Notes under the pieces: model-generated
Told to the model about the DNA's origin: nothing
Database searches by the model: none
Seen by the model: only the letters and a program-made list of their open reading frames with translations
Translations under genes and position numbers: made by a program
Source: Labilithrix sp.
GTDB taxonomy: Bacteria; Myxococcota_A; Polyangia; Polyangiales; Polyangiaceae
Length of the DNA: 64,000 bases
Direction: 5' to 3'
Assembly: GCA_019637105.1 (NCBI GenBank)
Contig: JAHBWF010000010.1
Span: forward strand, 1-64,000
Part shown: piece by piece, positions 61,754 through 64,000 of the stretch
Layout: every line of letters starts with the position of its first letter
Numbering within the stretch: position 1 is the stretch's first letter

Positions 61754-64000
61754 CTATGCGCGCGGCTTCGGCTTCTTCGATCTGCAGGAAAGCGCCACCG
61801 CGAGGCGTCCTTCGCGCGATCGAGCGAGACCTTGTCAGCCTCGATCTTCGAAGCTCGCTGTCGGGGGCGGTCGACTTCGACGAGAGGACCGAGCGCGTCT
61901 CGTCGAGCGACTGCTTCGCGGACGAGAGGTCCGCTTCGAGCACGACGCGGCGTTCGCGCTCCGCGCCGAGGTCCTTCTCGACGCCGCTCTTCGCCTCCTC
62001 GAGCTCGTTCACCTTCGTCTCGAGCTCGTTCACCTTCGCCTCGAGCTCCGCGACGCGCTGATCGCGCTCGGCCAGCGTCGCCTTCGTCGCCTCGAGCTCG
62101 CCGGCGAGCTCCGCGATGCGCGCCTCCGCCGCCTCTTTGTGGGCCTGGGAGGACGCGCCGATCTCGGCGATCCGCTGCGCGGTCTCTTCCTTGGTCGCGG
62201 CGAGCGCGCTCGCCGCCTCTTCCTGCGCCGCCGCGAGCGACGCCTGGGCGGCCTCCTTGACCGAGGCGATCTCCTGGCGCGCCTCCTCGCGCAGCGCCGT
62301 CAGCTCGGAGTTGGCCTTCGCCTCGAGCTCGGCGAGCCGCGCGTCGCGGTCGCGCTCGAGCTCGGCGACCTTCGCGTCGCGCTCCGCCTGGACCTCGGTG
62401 ACCTTCGCGTCGCGCTCCGCCTGGACCTCGGCGACCTTCGCGTCGCGCTCCGCCTGGACCTCGGCGACCTTCGCGTCGCGGTCGCGCTCGAGCTCGGCGA
62501 CCTTCGCGTCGCGCTCCGCCTGGACCTCGGCGACCTTCGCGTCGCGCTCGGACTCGGCGCGCTGCTTCGTCTCGGCCAGCGCGCTCTCGTGGAGCGCCGC
62601 CGCCTCGGCCTTCTCGTCGGCGTGCTTCTTCTCGAGCGCCTCGACGGCGCGCTCGTGCTCCGAGCGCGCCGCCGCGAGCTCCTGCTCGTGCGCGGCCCGC
62701 GCCTCCGCGCTCCTCTCCTCCGCCGCCTCGGTGAGCTCGCGCTGCTGGGCGCCGAGGGCCTCCGCCTTCGCCTCTTCGGCGGCGCGCTTCGCCTCGTCGA
62801 GCGCGGCCTCCTTCTCCTTCGCCGCGGACTCGAGGTCCTTCCCCCGGCGCTCCTCCGCCTCCGCGAGCGCCTTCTCGCGCGCCTCGCGCTCCGCGGCGAG
62901 CTTGCCCTCGTGCTCCTCGACGAGCGCCGCGCGCTCGGCGGCGGCCGCGGCCTTCTCCTTCGCCGCGGCCTCCTCGCGCTCCGCGATCTCGGCCGCGTGC
63001 GCCTCCTTCAGCGCGGAGACCTCCTGGACGCGCGCCTCCGCCTCCTGTTCGGCGCGCGCGGCGCGGCGCTTGAAGTCCTCGCCGGCCTTCTTCGCCTGCT
63101 CCTTGTCGGCCTGGAGCGCGTCGACCTTCTCCTTCGCGTCGGCGAGCTGGCGCTCGAACGAGAGCACCTGGTCGTCGAGGTCCGCCTTCTCCCGCTCGAG
63201 CGCGATCGAGCGCTCGCGGATGTCGACGATCTCCTTGTCCTTCTTCGAGAGCGCCTCCCGGAAGGAGAGGATCTCCTTGTCTTTCTTGTTCAGCGCCTCG
63301 CGCAGATCGAGGAACTCGCGGCTCGAGACCCCCGCGCTCTTGCCGGGCGGCGCCTGCGAGAGGCGCGTCTTCAGCTCGTCGTTCTCGCGGGCGAGCCGCG
63401 CGAGCTCCTCGGCGTCGGCGCCGCCGCTCGCCGACTCCGCGGCGTCCCGCGCGGCCGCGGCCGCGGCCTCGGCTTCCTTGCGAGCGTTCGCGGCGTCGCG
63501 CTCGGCGTCCGCCAAACGGGTCTCGAGATCGCGGATCCGCTCGGCCGCGGCGGCGACCTCGGCCGCGAGCTCCTCCGCGCGTCCGTCGCCGGCGGGGGCG
63601 GGACGCTCGCTCCGGCGCGCCTCGACGGGGGGCAGCTCCGGATCCGACTCCGGCGCGAGGGCGGACTCGAGCGAGGACGCGCCGTTGCCGTTCACGGCGT
63701 GCTCGGCGGGCGGCGGCGAGGACGAGATCCGCGGCGGCGGGATCCTCGAGTGCATCTCCTCGATGACGATCTCGTCGTCTTCGAGCGACTCCATGTCGAG
63801 CGACACCGGCGCCTCGCTGGGGCGGGGGGCTCCGCCCTCGCCGCCGAGCGTGACGAGCGGCGCGATGCGGGCCAGGAGTTCGCCGAACGCGATCGGCTTG
63901 TGGACGTAGTCCTCGGCGCGCGTCCGGAGCTTCCGGTGCTGCTCGAACGTCTCGTCGCTCGACTCGCTCGACATGATGATGAGCGGGACGTCCTTCAGCG
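61754..64000 (-). CDS. FrzS-like receiver plus long coiled-coil protein (N-terminus off the right edge; last 40 codons frame-broken)
   Basis: The frame runs in from base 64000. The first visible residues are the end of a receiver domain: PLIIMSSESSDETF and EDYVHKPIAFGELLARI (the conserved Lys). An acidic, Pro/Ser linker (DDEIVIEEMHSRIPPP) follows, then more than 500 residues of charged coiled coil rich in Ala, Glu and Lys, including seven 11-residue repeats. This domain order matches FrzS-type motility proteins of myxobacteria, but that is a layout match only. Near 61850 and 61810 the frame breaks twice: KIEADKVSLDRAKDA and LAVALS lie in other frames, giving a stop near 61754. The unbroken minus-strand frame runs on to 61488 but reads antisense Cys-rich sequence. 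Confidence 0.82.
62316..62546 (-). repeat. Seven 33-bp coding repeats (11-residue hendecads)
   Basis: Seven tandem units encode RDAKVAEVQAE or RDAKVAELERD type 11-mers, the last being RDARLAELEAK. Eleven-residue periodicity gives a nearly straight right-handed coiled coil. The identical nucleotide units suggest recent expansion by slippage; copy number may vary between strains. Confidence 0.9.

Noticed and set aside
62316-62546. CRISPR-like array (33-bp repeats)
   Set aside because: The units are contiguous coding repeats in frame with a coiled coil, without spacers.

Overview
The window reads as chromosomal DNA from a large-genome, very GC-rich member of the Myxococcota (Polyangiales/Sorangiineae-like). 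The case rests on codon usage dominated by G or C at third positions, five Hanks-type Ser/Thr kinases or kinase-like membrane proteins in 64 kb, many secreted lipoproteins, Pro/Ala-rich linkers, a FrzS-like receiver/coiled-coil protein, a chemosensory cassette, receiver proteins with HDOD and DUF4388 modules, and a Cys-rich repeat lipoprotein typical of the group. I see no rRNA, tRNA, CRISPR array, transposase or prophage. The organism assignment is inference; no 16S gene is present.

Layout. 0-4.3 kb: end of an unrecognised gene, then two tandem paralogous Ser/Thr kinases. 4.3-6.7 kb (minus): three genes with 4-bp start/stop overlaps encoding a Cys-rich lipoprotein and two coiled-coil envelope proteins. 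7-8.1 kb: a ROK-family protein whose motifs appear in permuted order. 8.3-22.2 kb (minus): mfd, an aldo/keto reductase, an RND/MMPL exporter, a CNNM/HlyC-type protein, a lytic transglycosylase overlapping an orphan DNA methyltransferase, and an ABC1/UbiB kinase. 22.3-35.7 kb (mostly plus): lipoproteins, a Ser/Thr kinase coupled to an MFS transporter, a TetR regulator, hydrolases, a porin-like protein, priA. 35.7-41.6 kb: a Ser/Thr kinase, a GNAT acetyltransferase, comF and a membrane protein, with many reading-frame breaks between about 36.66 and 39.3 kb, then a Lys-rich lipoprotein. 41.6-46 kb: a rhodanese-like plus DUF2325 pair behind a palindromic operator, and a TPR/HExxH protease. 46-57.2 kb: a signalling island with two divergent histidine kinases, an operon of HK, receiver-HDOD and receiver-degenerate HD-GYP, and an opposing operon of receiver-DUF4388, CheW, soluble MCP-like, CheA and rimI. 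57.3-64 kb: an amidohydrolase, a Cys-rich repeat lipoprotein with many frame breaks, and a receiver/coiled-coil protein running off the right edge.

Two tracts (about 36.66-39.3 kb and 58.8-61.87 kb) hold recognisable proteins whose conserved motifs jump between all three frames, while flanking DNA is clean. The tract borders fall inside genes, which suggests local sequence error more than gene-by-gene decay. The most biologically interesting items are the 46-57 kb signalling island (no methylation enzymes, no DNA-binding outputs, a dead HD-GYP), the Cys-less rhodanese/DUF2325 operon with its 16-bp operator, and the permuted ROK protein.
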